Assembly (NCBI GenBank): GCA_963556695.1
Contig: CAUWAG010000020.1
Coordinates: 2,604,001 to 2,668,000, forward strand
Direction of reading: 5' to 3'
Length of the DNA: 64,000 nt
DNA from: Anthostomella pinea
Taxonomy: Eukaryota; Ascomycota; Sordariomycetes; Xylariales; Xylariaceae
Both the position numbers and the translations under genes were made by a program. The notes beneath the pieces are model-generated. The model was not told where the DNA came from. It worked only from the letters and a program-made list of their open reading frames with translations, and made no database searches. This document shows positions 44,641 through 57,097 of the stretch, piece after piece. Each line of letters begins with the position of its first letter. Positions within the stretch are counted from its first letter, which is position 1.

Positions 44641-47600
44641 ATGCCGGGCGCGTCTCTTGTACTAAACTCGCTCGATCTCCTGTCCGTGTCCTCGCCCGGC
44701 AGCCGTGCCCTCAGTCTCAACTCCAAGCCCGACAGCTACGATGCCAATGGCCCAAGTCTTCCGACCCAACTGAACTTCTACCTGTCTTCGTCGACCCTAC
44801 CCTTGGGCGCCGACCCGGTCCTGTTCGACAACCTCGCGGCTTCTCAACCGTCAGATCTCGGCCTGGTCTGGGCGTCGTCAACAATGCCACACCTAGACAC
44901 CAGCGACGGGAACTATATAGGCTTCAAACTTCCAGCGGGCCGCCCCAACGCCGTCGCTCTTAGCACGACGGCCGACTACCACACTTTCCTCGACCAGCAA
45001 CGGCAGCACCAGTCCGGCCGCGAAAGCGGCCCGCAACACGAAGCTCCTCCAAGCCCTCGAAAATGGCTATCGCTGCCACATACGAGGAGGACAGTGAAGA
45101 CAGGCACGCGTGGCAACGGGGACAGCGCCAGCGCCGCCAGGTGCCGGAGGAAGAAGGAGGATAGACGAGCGCGAAGCCGGGCCGTCAGAGAACTAGCCTC
45201 GTCACCACAACTACAACCACAACCACTGCCCACGCGCCAGGACGTGGAGGAATTCGAGGCTCTACCCTTGGCTGTCAGACGCAAGGTGAGTCGCGGCTTT
45301 ACATTATTAGTACTTGGGGGTTGCTTTCTTGTTCTCCTTTTCGTCCTCCTCTTCTTCCTCATACTCCTCCTTGCCACGCCGGCCCACGGCCCACGGACGC
45401 ACTCTTTCGGCCTTCTAGAAGACGCCCCGAAGTTATGTTATGCATTGGGCCATGCATCCGCGGTGGCAGGCATTCGTCTGTCTCTACAACTACACGCAGC
45501 ATGTGCCCCCCACCTTTCTCCAAGCCATCAAGCTCTCAAGCTGTCATCAAGGCGAGCCATGTCCCAAAAGGCCGGCACTGGGCAGAAAGAAGCAATGTCG
45601 GGTCTCACACAGCTTCCACATAGTTCGCCCCTAGTGTGTGCCACCGGCTGGTCACCCACTGGTGGTTGATTTGACCCCTTGGCTCCATCTCTGCCCTCTG
45701 CCCTCTGCCTGCCACGATGCAGGCACCCCTTTCGCCTTTCGGCATGTGGTGTGTCTCGTTGCATCGGCACCACAAGCCCACAAGCCGTTCGAGCGAGGAC
45801 CCTGGATTGGATGGCCGCTGCTGGCACTCACAATGATCAACAGAGCAACGGCCAATGAGCAAGCGCATCAACGCGATGACTAGGTGCTCTGGTGGCCCCA
45901 GGCCCTAGAAGGTGCATCGTCGCGCCGCTGGTTCAATGGTTCGTCCACTAGGCCGCGTTCCCGTCTACTACAGTATGCATACTCTTATTATGCACCACGG
46001 ACGACCGTGACGCTTTGGGCCTCCCGCCGCGAGTGCGTGTCGGTCGGTCGGTGTCTGGTCTGGCTTGGCTTCACGCCCGTCCCCCCGTCCCCCCGTCCCC
46101 CCGTTCCCCCGTTCCTGCAGCAGCAGCGCAAGTCCACCCATGCTGTCACTGCTACCGTAGTGACAGCATCGAGGCCTTTGTGCCTGTGCCTGTACCTGTG
46201 CCTGTGCGTGTGTGCCTATGCTGTGCTTGTGCTTGTGCACGTGCCTCTGCTTCTTCTTCTCCCTGTATTATATACATATGTCGCCCCCAATCGAGGGTTT
46301 TCTTGCTGAATCTTCGTCCCCCCTTTCCGCAGTACTTTTCCACCCTCGAGCGTCTTCGTTTCGCGCAAACATCCGGCACCCTCGACCAGACGTCGCGTGA
46401 CAAACCTTGTCGAGGCCCGCGAGATCGAGGAGCACACCACCCCGAACGGACTGCAGTGCGACGGCCCGCCACCACCTCGCCTACCTCGCCTACCTCACCA
46501 ACCCACCGGGACCACGCCGCCTCGGTGGAACCCTTGTCCCTGGCGAAGCTCCCCGCCAAGATCCGGGAAAAGCATCTCACCAGGGAAGAGCAACTCGCCG
46601 TTGCCAAACAGCTGAGGGAGAGCGTCATCCTAGATGCTGCCGACGAAGCCATCTATAAGATCGGCCGTCGCGCAAGCCGCCACCTGAGCCCCCAGGTCTA
46701 CACGCCCACCTTGTCATCGTCAGCTCGGCCCAGCATGGACTCGCTGCCAAGTGACAAACAGCTACCCGTGCCTGACCAGCCGCACGATGCCTTCTACGAT
46801 AGCTTTCGATGGCTCGACCAGGACGACGACCTCGACCTGCGGCTGACCCTCGATGACTACCACGCCGACTACCAGGAACCGAAGGCCTTGCCAACCTCGG
46901 AACCGCTGTACTCGTTACGCCGGCGCCTCTCCATCTCCAAGAGGCCATTCGGTCGTTCCTCGCTCTCCTCTAGTCGACCGGCCACCAAAGATTCGCCCAC
47001 GCCGCCTCAGGTCGCCTACCCACAACACGTGCGACGGAAGTCCCGAGCGTTATCCCTCGTTACCCCAAAGCATGGGCCCCAAGCCTCTCTGGCGTCAATT
47101 GACCCAGAAGCAGCTCACTATCAGGACCCCGAGGCCCGCTTGAAGCTGCGGGTCTACCTTGCCTCGCCGCAGAAGTTCGACGAGGCAATCGAGTTTGGAT
47201 TCCCCTCCAACGATGTCCGCTTCGCAGGACTGAACAGAGACGCCGCGGGCACTGGCAAGAGCTACCACCGAATGATGTCACCGGACCCGGAGAACTTCAA
47301 GACGTTCCTGGCCGATGACAAGTCGTCCATCTACAGCGACGACATCTCGATACCAGATGAGTCGCCGAGGACACCCCACACGCCCGACCGACACGTGCAG
47401 ACCATGACGCCACTGCAGCGACGACCGAGCGAGCATGATGGCAGCCCCCACCAGTACTCGGAGGGCTATGCGCAGGCGCCGGCGGCTTCGCGAGAGATGA
47501 CACTCCGGATGACGCTGACAAGGCCCGACCTCCGGGCCCGCGAGGACCAGATGTACGGACGACAGGGAAAAGCGCCCCAGCAGGCGGCCGGGAGGGTTTC

Positions 47601-47763
47601 CCAGTCGTCGGCACCACGAGCTGCCACGCCGGCACCGACTACACAGACGCGGGACGCGAACAAGGAGAGCATGGACCGGATATTTGCCGATATCGACCAG
47701 GAGCTGGGTCCTCAGGCTGACGGCGTCGTGAAGCGATTTTGGAACCGCGTACGACGCAATTAG
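44641..47763 (+). CDS. Unrecognised 691-residue protein, two exons
   Basis: Exons 44641-45285 and 46333-47763 join in phase across a 1047-nt intron (donor GTGAGT, branch GCTGAAT, acceptor CGCAG). The join makes L-P-L-A-V-R-R-K-Y-F-S-T-L-E-R-L-R-F-A-Q, a coherent basic amphipathic segment that neither exon shows alone, which supports the model. The first exon product is Ser/Pro/Leu-rich with a basic patch near residue 165. The second contains a helical segment (L-P-A-K-I-R-E-K-H-L-T-R-E-E-Q-L-A-V-A-K-Q-L) followed by Ser/Pro-rich, probably disordered sequence, and ends with a helix (M-D-R-I-F-A-D-I-D-Q-E-L and V-V-K-R-F-W-N-R-V-R-R-N). No signal peptide or membrane segment. I cannot assign a function; cytosolic or nuclear scaffold is a guess. 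Confidence 0.7.
46140..46169 (+). repeat. Perfect 11-bp hairpin in long intron
   Basis: ATGCTGTCACT (46140-46150) and its exact reverse complement AGTGACAGCAT (46159-46169) are separated by an eight-base loop, about 165 bp before the intron's 3' end. A (CCCCCGT)-like run precedes it at about 46078-46115 and a GT-rich run follows. Confidence 0.8.
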
Positions 47764-49822
47764 CCGGGAGTCGGCATTACGATCTACAGCGGAATAATGG
47801 CAGCAAGCCATCTCGACACATTCCTTCATCGTTCGTCCGGCGCTGTCCACGGCACACTCATTATACGCTGTTTCCAAGAGCCTTGTTGATTCTGTACTAT
47901 ATCCCCTGGGCGACATTTGTATATCTGCTTGACATAATCTCTCCCACGTCTGGCCGGGGCGAGGGCAAGATATAGCGGGGCCATTCTGCCCGGCGCTCAT
48001 TGACTTACGGCGAGTCGATCATGGCATGGAGTTACGAGGGTTCGGGAGGTGTTCCGCTGATCTAAGACGGGTTGTCAAGTCTCGGTTGCAGGGATTTATT
48101 CTTAGTAGTGTTGGCCAGTTGTCGGTCCCTAGCTATGTGGAGCAGAGGTAGATCACATCTGCCATGAATATATTCTTACCATCCAAGTTCGTTACTCCAG
48201 GTCATCGTGAGGGCAGTCGCAAGAACTACGAGGAGCCAGTGGCTTCCTGTTGCATTGACACCAAGTGAATTAGTGGCTTCACCTTGGTTCATGCGATTCA
48301 TGTAATAGTCTGGGCGGGTAACACATTTGCACAAGAGGAAGCGACATGTCGCTCTACGCCCTGTCATACCAATGGACCCAGCAGCAGCGAGCAGGACCAA
48401 CGTGCAGTGAGCCTCGTGGGTCATCCTTCGCAGGGATCTGGCCGTCCAATCGGTGACGAGTGCCGGCGGTGAGCGTGCCACCAGGCGACGTGGTCGATCT
48501 CGTTTCAGACACCTGCTTCGACCGAGAGGATGAAGCGGCAGAACAACAAGACGATGGCGAAAGGGGTGGTGATGCTGTGCTGCTGCCCTGACCCCTGGCA
48601 GGGGTCGCCGCCCAAGTTCGAACACGTTGACAGCGCCTTCTCCGCTTTGAGTTTGGACGTGATCGCAAGAGGAGGGAATATAGGTTTCGGAGCTCCGGAA
48701 AGCTCTTCCGCTGAACTCTGCCTCTTGCTAACTAAAGTTTTATACACCTGGAACTAGGTCTACGCAGTTGGACAGACACTCTCATAAACTGACCTCTTTC
48801 GAGAAGTTTGAACGACTCCTTGGGTACCTAGTCGCTCGGCATCTCTACCTAAGGTCTCCTGTCCCATGTTTGGGAAACCATAGAAGACACCGAAAGGGAA
48901 AAAGGATCAACTGCAACCTTGTTGAATGGGACCCTCCTTGTTAGTCAAGCTTCTGCCTCGTCCTTGGGAGGTTCAATCCCTACTTGATAAACCCAATAGC
49001 GCATCAAGGTATTTAATAGAACTAATTGTGTATCGTCGTAATACGGTAGGCAGGAGACCAACCCTAGCAGTTCGTCTGAAGATGGAGAAGCATGGTCTGT
49101 CGGCCTCTCCTGCATCCAGTCTGCTAGTCCGGCTGTGCATTGCATGTGACGATGCCCACGTCAACCTTCATGAAAGCGCCAGAAGCATAATACTTCTTGT
49201 CTCTCACTTCCAATCACACTATAGAGATCAACAGTTTCGGGACATGCGCTCCGCCCCGCTTGGCATCTTCTGGGGTCCTTTGTATCGTGAGTTCGCGAGC
49301 AAGGGGTTTCGCGGCCGCAATGGGACTATATCGTAGTGATAGATAAGCTTGATATACCCAGGTGCGCGTGTAAGGGTCTTTTTGGGCGTCGCCGGCTGGG
49401 AACCCCATAGTTGTCAGAGTACTGCTCCTGTCATATATGTGCAATGTGATAGCTATTGCAGTAGGCGAGACGCCGCTGGCTGGGCACACGGAGGACCGAC
49501 ATGGTCGCTGGGAAAGGGAAAATGACGAGTCACCTGTCGCGGGCAGACCCCCGCAGACAGGGCTGCACCAGCACTGTCTCGACCATGTCAGCCAGGTGTC
49601 ACAGCAGCAGCTTGCTCATCTTTGTGGGCTAGCCATCCTGGTGCGCGAAATTTGGTAAACGAGTTTATACAAACTACCTGAAATAGAACCTCCCCAATGA
49701 AACGCATGCTATGCTTGTTCGCTGTAAATATGCATGGCCGTGGTGGTGATATATCCTATCCCGAGTAGTAACCACCCACTTTACAAGTCGAGTTTCCTGT
49801 CCGTTTATACATTCCGCCCAAC
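47764..49822. other. Intergenic, no gene assigned
   Basis: About 2 kb between two convergent genes. One ATG-started frame (48926-49336, 136 residues) has no recognisable domain. The right end is the 3' flank of VPS10. Confidence 0.45.
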
Positions 49823-52800
49823 TTACACCTCCTCGTCACTGTCATCCCCGAGAAGCTCGCCCTCGTCTTCATCCGCGATAGCGTAGTCTCCTCTCCCACG
49901 GGCGAAGCTGTCTCTTGTCGTGAACCTCCGCTGGCTGCCCCCACGCAGCCAGCTGTAACTACTACCACCACTATCGCCACGCCCGAACAGAGAGCTGACA
50001 CTCCGCCAGAGGCTGCCGGCCAGGAGGGGCAGCGCCCCAACGACGGCAACGACAGCCGACACAGCCACGATGGTGTACTTGACCAGGGGCGAGTCGTGGT
50101 CGAAGCTGCCCTGTTCGCCCAGCCGGATCTGCCCGAAGTTGCTGCTCCAGTTGCGATAAACCCACCAGCCCACGAGTGACGCGAGCGCCACGGGGATCAC
50201 AACCGCGAAGAAGATGGCCACCCCGGATGCGCTGTGCTTCTTTTCGAACTCGTCCTCGTGCCCTGGACAAGGGTGTGGCGGGTTGATCTTGTCGGCTTCG
50301 ACGCCACCCGCACACGTCGTCAGGGGAATTCGACGGAAGCCGCTCGGCTCGTAGTATTCCGTTGCATCGGGGTCCTCGCGGCAGATGCGCTCGGGATCCA
50401 GCGGCTCGAGACCATTGACGAGCTTACAGTACCCGTGGTTGTCCATTTCGTAGTTGTAATCACTGCATTCACATGATTAGCCCACATCGTGTCCCATCAA
50501 GGTGCCGCTTTCCGGGTATACTCTACTCACCATTCGTAATCCTGTTGGGTGCACTCGCAGTTCTCAACGCTGTACACATGCTGCAGCTTCTGGTCGTTGT
50601 AGCACGACCGGTCGCTCTTCTTCCGCAAGTATTTGTTCTTATGACCAAACAGACATTCATTGGGATGTGATGGATGCGCTGGCGTCCATGTCTCGTAATC
50701 CGACTTGCTGGCATCGGCCTCGTCGTGCTCGCAAGGCCTGTCCGCCAATCCCGAGAAGTCGAGATTGACCGTGAACAGTTCGTCTCCCTTGTGACCCCAG
50801 AGGATGAAGTTCCTCGACGAGCCAGACCGTAGGGTTGTGATGTCGGTGATGACAACGGCGTCCTCCGAGAAGACCTTGTCCTCCCACGTGTCGCCGTAGT
50901 CGAGAGAGTACGAGATCGACTTGGTTCCAACGTTTCTCTGCGCGAGGACCACAATGGAACCCTGGTCACCAAAAGACCACGCCCAGCTGCCCTTCTTCAC
51001 CTCTTTCCAGTGCACGCCGGCGTCGGTTGTCATAAACGTGTCGGCGTCCTTGGCGTCACCGAGCACGGGACCAACATTTCCGATGCCGAACATCAGGCCC
51101 ACGGCCGACTCGGAAGAGTATGTCTTCCTGTGGTCCACTCGCTCCGTGTATCCGTGAAGATGGAGGGCACACGCCTCGTCGCCCGCTTTGCTAGAGCACG
51201 AGTACCCCTTCTTGTTCGCATCTTGCGCAGGGGGCGGCAAGAATGCCCAGTTCGCACCGTCGTTGTGACTGATTCTGGTCTGGAGTTTCTTGGGCTCCGA
51301 GGCACTGTCAAGATTGGCGACCGTGTTCACGAGGACCACACCCTCCAAGCCAAGCATCTTCTCAAAGTCCACGTAGTAGGAACTGTCGCAGTTGACGCCC
51401 TGAACGCTCATGACGTACGAGGTACCGTTTGAATTACTCTTGAGAATGGCCCCGTGTTGCCGGTCCTGCTCTGTCCCTGTCGCGACGAACAGGTTGACCG
51501 CGTGGGTTGAGCTGTCCAGAACGGTGTAGGCATTCTTGTGCGGAACCTCGAAGTTGTAGGGGAAGTGGGCAGCCGCGTAATCTCTACCGTCGACACTGGC
51601 AAGCGCGTTCAGAGTTCCCTCGGTCTGGTTTTCCGTGGCTACTACGATGAACTCGGCCATTGTCGCAAACCGTAGGACGTTCTCCAAGGCCACTGCCCAT
51701 GGGTATTTCGGGAATTCATCAGTGTACAACAGCTGGAGCGGGTTGTCGGCGTCGTCATTGTCTCCATGCTCCCTCGCTGAGCACACAATTTGTGTTGCGT
51801 TGCGGAACTTATAGGCCGACGAGCCCGTGAATTGGCAGCTGTCCACGTGCCGCCTCAGGGTCTGCCAGTTGTCACCGCGGTCAAATGAGATCTGCGCCTC
51901 CCGATAGCATTTGCCACTGTCTGGACAATGCTTTCCATGCCAGATGAGCCATTCTGGCCTGTCCGGATGGAACGCGAGTGGTAGACCAACTTGCGAAGTG
52001 TCCACCTGGATCTGTAGCTTGAACGAGTCGATGGTTCGGGCTCGATCCGTGGTATAGTATACCTTTTCTCCCATGGTTAGGAAGAAGGCCGTATCTTTGA
52101 CATATGGATGGCTGATGATCTCGTAGATGCTTTCGCCTTTGAGCGCCTTGGGCGTCGTCCAGTTCTTGCCGTGGTTGTGTGTGACGAAGACATCACCGGC
52201 ATACTGGCCGATGGCTTTGTACGGTCTAGCAATGATAGTCTCGTCGTCTTGTGAATTGAAGTCGCCACGCTCCAGATAGTGCTTCTCGAAAACGTCATAA
52301 TCGCCCGGGAAGACCATCTTCTGGACCTCGATCTCACCATTGCCCTTGGTCGGGGGCATCTTGGCGTCCGAACACTTCCACTCCTTTTGCTTATCCTTCT
52401 GCTCGCCACTGGTGCGCTTACACTGGTTGCCAGGGATGAGTCGCCAGCCGCCTGATCCCTTGAATGTCTTTTCGGGATCTCCGTCCTTGCAAGTGTCATC
52501 GGGAACCAGAATAGGACCCACCGGCTTGCATTCGTCGCCATCTCGCACGAAATTGAAATCGCACTCAAAGTCGGCATCGGTACAGTCGCAAGGTGGGGAT
52601 ACCGGGACCGGATCTCTGAACTCCTCCTTGACAAAGCACTTTGCAGTCTTCTTACGCCTGTGATACTTCTGGGTATGGCCCATGACGCAAGTCGGCTTCC
52701 CATCGTCGTCCACTCGTGCCCACCAGTCCTCCATGTCGTCCTCGGTGCACTTGTCTTCGTGCATGCCTTCGAAGTCGATCGAGATGATATAATAACCACT

Positions 52801-54450
52801 GGACGATTCCTTGGGTCCCTTTCGGGCAGTAAGCAAGAACCTCAGACTGGTTGAATCTTGTGTCGTCGTCAACGCCCAAGGCGATATGGTGCCGATCTCC
52901 TTTGGTAGCGCCGTAGAGTTCCATGTCTGTCCATGATCCAGTGAGTATTTGATGTCGTAAACATCATCACCTTCCTCGACAGCCAGAAGAATGGATCCTT
53001 GGTCTCCAAACTCGTATTTGTGCGGACCGTTGGGACCTTGTTTCCATGTTCTTCCCGCGTCGTCTGAGACGTAGAGATTGGAGGCTCCGTAGGGTTCGAG
53101 ATGACCACCGGGGTTGCCGTTGCCCATAACGAGACCAGGGGCAGGGCTGGAGAAGACAGGTCCAACATTGTCGAGTTCGGTAACAGAGTGGAGGTGGATC
53201 CGGTCGTCGCCCACGGTGACGGGTTCAAAGGTCCTGCCGTCGTCGAAGGTGATCAGTGTTTTGACCTTCTTCTCAGCCTCGTCCTCCTCGACGGCCTCCC
53301 AGTTGTCGACCTGGTTGACCAGAAAGATGCCCTGAATGCCCGACACCTTTTCGAAGTCGACATAGGCGGCGAAATTGCGGTTCGTATGTTCCATGTTCCT
53401 CGTGAAGTAGGTTCCGTTGGAGTTACTGGTGAGCAAGGTACCCATGGGTTGCGACATGCGCCGGCTCGTGCGGACGTCGATCTGAATACTGTAGTTGGTG
53501 CTTTCTAGGACGGTGTAGGCGGCTTCGAGAAGCGGGTGGTCGTGGGGGAATATGGCGCGGTGCCACGTCTCGGTGTCGTCAGTGACGAACAAGGCCATCT
53601 CGAGTGAGTTTTGGGAGGTGGTTGCTGCCAATAGGTATTTCTTGACCTCGACGAGGCTGACAATGCCGCGGACGGGGCCATTGCCGTTCAGGTTGGCCTC
53701 CTTCTCTTGGATCACACCGTCGGATACACCGCCAGAGCCGAGGGCTTCGAAGTAGTTGTCGGAGATGAAGAGACGATTGTCCTCCTGAGGGGCAAATAGG
53801 CTCTCTCTGATAATGCACAGGATCCTGTCGGCATTGAGATCATGCTGGCCTGTAGTGAAGATGTCGGACGACTTGGCCCACCAGCAGCCCTGTGTACGAC
53901 CTCTGAGGAAGGCGGCCTCGGTACTGAAGCCGTCTTTGGTATACATGACGAGTTCCTCGCAGAAAAAGCCCTCACACTCCATGCCGTTGAAGAGGATCTT
54001 GTCTTTGTCGTCGGCGTGGAAGACCAGCCACCGGCCAACGGTTTCGGCGAAATCGCTCAAGTACGCATAGGTGAAGAATTCCTCCCAGGTCTTGCCGCTA
54101 TCGTGGGTCCTCCAGTGGAGGTTGCCGAGGGTCAGGATGTAGGCGCGTTCCTTATCGAACTCGTGCATGACCAGAGCGACGGCCTTGTCGTGCTCGATGC
54201 CGTCGACTTTGGACCATGTGGCGCCGGCATCGGTGGAACGCCAGATGGTGCGGCCGTATGACTCTTGGAACAAGACGATATTGGAGTCTTTGAAATAATT
54301 CAGGTTGTTCGGGGGGTTCTCGAACTCGGTGAAGGCAATGGTCGGCTCGTCCTTGGCGAATACAGTGGTAGCCGTGCAGAGGAGGGTAGCCAGAAGGAGG
54401 AGGACGGACCAGGCGGAGGGCGTGGCGCCCCAAGCTCCCGAGGGCCTCAT
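49823..54450 (-). CDS. VPS10: Vacuolar protein sorting receptor Vps10 (sortilin family)
   Basis: Two minus-strand exons, 54450-50531 and 50462-49823, encode 1519 residues, normal for fungal Vps10. It is the Golgi-to-endosome sorting receptor for soluble vacuolar hydrolases. A signal peptide (about 1-35, with a Leu-rich core and cleavage near V-F-A-K) precedes two VPS10 domains built of beta-propeller blades with Asp-box repeats: S-T-D-A-G-A-T-W, S-D-D-A-G-R-T-W, S-L-D-H-G-Q-T-W, S-F-D-R-G-D-N-W, T-T-D-A-G-V-H-W and S-L-D-Y-G-D-T-W. Each propeller is followed by a Cys-rich 10CC module. Membrane segments lie at about 1387-1409 and 1436-1457, with an acidic tail ending D-D-S-D-E-E-V. The 68-nt intron restores D-Y-E-C-D-Y-N-Y-E. 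The start is the first ATG; the frame upstream opens only with TTG. Confidence 0.96.
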
Positions 54451-55290
54451 GGTCTCGTGTTTGTAGGTGGTGAGGCGGTGATCATAGCAAAAGTCGGTGG
54501 TTGCGGGAGCTGAAGGATAACCGGTGGTCTGGTGTATAGCAGCAGATGCCAATGGCCCAAGCAGTGGATGGTATATTCGAGAAGATGGAAAGCTAAGGTA
54601 AGGTATTATCGAGGAAACAAAGGCGAAGCTCTCTTGGGCGTCGAAGGTGAAGGAATAAGGTAGGTGTCTATGGATAAGGTAGGTAAAAAGCTCGTCTTAG
54701 GGCGTGGGATGGGTTGGTTGGTTGGTTGGTTGGTTGGTTATCAGCGTTAGGACGGACTGTCAGGCTGTCAGGCTGTCAGACGTCAGTCGCGGGAATGGTC
54801 GCGACAAGTGTCATCACCACCAGCCCTGGGTAAGATAGTCGTCAGCGCTGCGCCGCGCGGTCCTCCAGCACCCGCCACCCGGGCCCCGGCAGCTAGCAGA
54901 ACCCCCAACGCCGCCCAAACCGGCGGGGCTGTATGGACACTGGACAGTGCGCACTGGATGGTCGACAGTGCAGGTGCACACTTGCATGGGTGAGATGGCT
55001 GCATGCAGGCACCAATCGTCATCGTTCGATTCGTTCCTACTACCTACCTAGGTAAGGTAGCTTTCCTTCCGATCCTTACTGCCTCACCTGAATCCTGATC
55101 CTCCCCGGGCCTCTTTTTCGGGGGCGGCTCTTTCCAGCCTGCCGCCAGCCTGCCTGCCAGCACAGAAACACAGTGCGGTGACCTCCGCTTTTGCACACCT
55201 GCACTCAACGCCTTTGGTTCATCGGTTCTTGGCCACCTGGCACCCGGTCTTCAGCCTCCATGTCTCTATTCTTAGCTACATACCTAGGTG

Positions 55291-55511
55291 TACCGCCTTT
55301 TCCAGGCAATACTTTATTAATGCACACAGACCACCTGCTCGCCAAGCCGGACTACTTACACCCAAAATCCTTATCGTGTTAACGATAGATCTACCTGACG
55401 TGCATACGACATGGTTCTCCGGATGCCTAAGGCCAATGATGCTGAGGGATTTGAGCATTGCCAGCAAGTGGTCCGTGTGCATTAATAAAGTATTGCCTGG
55501 AAAAGGCGGTA
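55291..55511. repeat. 49-bp inverted repeat (foldback/MITE-like)
   Basis: The arm 55291-55339 (starting TACCGCCTTTTCC) is repeated in reverse complement at 55463-55511 with only two mismatches, leaving a 123-bp spacer. Neither arm is part of a gene. The size and structure resemble a miniature inverted-repeat element or foldback, but I see no clear target duplication. Confidence 0.85.
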
Positions 55512-56780
55512 TATTCCATGTCCAGCGGCATGTGCCGGCGGCCCTAGTCAAGACACTTTCGATAGTCCACTTGGATGCAGTATGGAGAGGGGAGGTAGGC
55601 ATTCCTCAACGCTCATGACGCTTGCGAGATGCCAGGATAAACATACCTCTTAGGTAGCTAGAGGCCAGGTTGACGAGGGTTGACGAAGGAACAGCTTGAC
55701 GGCCTTTACTCCTAGAGGTATGTACATCTCCATACGGGTGACGGATGTTGGTTTCTGCACAGGTACGGCAAAGGTGACCGACCACCTCTCTGCTTCTTTT
55801 CTTCGAAATAGACGACGGATCGATCAGGACTGACGATGGGATCCGTAGCTCTTCTGCTGTACAGTACAGGATATCAGAAATCGATCGACCTTGGTGGTAC
55901 GTGTGACCGAACAGGCGACAGGGCAGAAGCCCAAGTTGCAGCCGTTTGCTACTGTCAAGAGACTTGAAGTTGGAGGTCAAGACTGTCCATGTATACTTAT
56001 ACTCGTCTGGGTCTGATCATTCTAATGTCGACTCTAGACTACCTATAATAAGCCATCTCACACCCATGGAGACGACCCACCTTCCACATTGGGCGTACAA
56101 AACGGCATACTTGGCTGCAGTCTGCAAGTTGAGCCGATTGGGTCGATTTGCAACGTGGCGATCCCTGCAACTCTGAAACAGTTCTCACATTGGAAGGATT
56201 TCGAAAGGGGCGTTCGCCATGCTTTCTGGTCCGCCGCCGACAGCTGGAACAGGTAGTCGTACACGTACCATGGTCATGTGCGTGCCCGTTCAGTGGTTCA
56301 GTGTTACGACAACGGCGATTAGGTACATGTTGCAGACCTCCCTGAAGTATAGATAGGTATATATGAAGCCGTCATGTGAGTACCTGTACTATGGACACGC
56401 TTAAATATGGCGTGCATTTCCCCAGGGGCTAAAGACAGCTTTCGTGGGGCAGGCCCCTTGTGTGCCATTGGATGTCTCCTATCATCGACTATAGGAAACG
56501 GTATAGTAGACTGTAAGGTAGGTAGTTAAGCTACAGTGGCGTCGATGGATAGCTCGTACCCCTTGAATCTTGATACCCGTGGGCAGCACAGGCAGCTGGA
56601 GATAGGCAGAGGCAGGCATTCAAGTTGTGGCATGTAAACAGACACCACCTGCAGGTACCTCCATCACCCTCACCTCAGCTGCACCTGCTCGCTGCTCACT
56701 CAGCTCCCTCCTTCCGCGTGCAGCTAGAGCCTACCTTAGAGGAGGTAGGGTTAGAGCAAGAATACCCGTCTCTAACCTTG

Positions 56781-56818
<38 letters not shown>

Positions 56819-56830
56819 AACAACAACAAT

Positions 56831-56862
<32 letters not shown>

Positions 56863-56863
56863 C
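56781..56863 (+). repeat. (AAC)n microsatellite
   Basis: About 27 AAC units with two ATA-type interruptions, about 235-315 bp before the start codon of the NTF2-like gene, so in its promoter or 5' leader. Confidence 0.9.
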
Positions 56864-57097
56864 GACAACATTGAACGGTGCATAAGGTAGCCTATCCACG
56901 CTGCCCTTCCACCCCGTCCATTCCACCACCTCGTCACTACTGCTCAAGACCCTCCCCTTCTGCGCGACCCTCCCCTTCTCGACGCGATCCGCTCGCATCT
57001 CCGCCCAAGACACTCGCCGGTCGTTGGTTTTGTCGCGCCGTTCACCAGTAACCGACGAGACCCTCGCGCACCAGCCAGCCCAACCAGCCCAGCCAAG

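Larger units (their letters stand above)
54451..57097. other. Intergenic region with repeats
   Basis: Divergent promoters of VPS10 (minus) and the NTF2-like gene (plus). Contains a (GGTT)n run at 54712-54739, TACCTAGGTA-type palindromes near 55046 and 55281, a 49-bp inverted repeat (55291-55511) and an (AAC)n tract (56781-56863). No gene recognised. Confidence 0.6.

Noticed and set aside
48960..48990. B-box-like GGTTCAATCCC
   Set aside because: The 5-bp T-stem has a mismatch, and there is no A-box, acceptor stem or anticodon arm around it.
54451..54552. N-terminal extension of Vps10
   Set aside because: The extension begins with TTG, and the ATG at 54450 gives a proper signal peptide.
55606..55980. 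124-codon minus-strand frame
   Set aside because: Starts with TTG, no suitable ATG, no recognisable domain.
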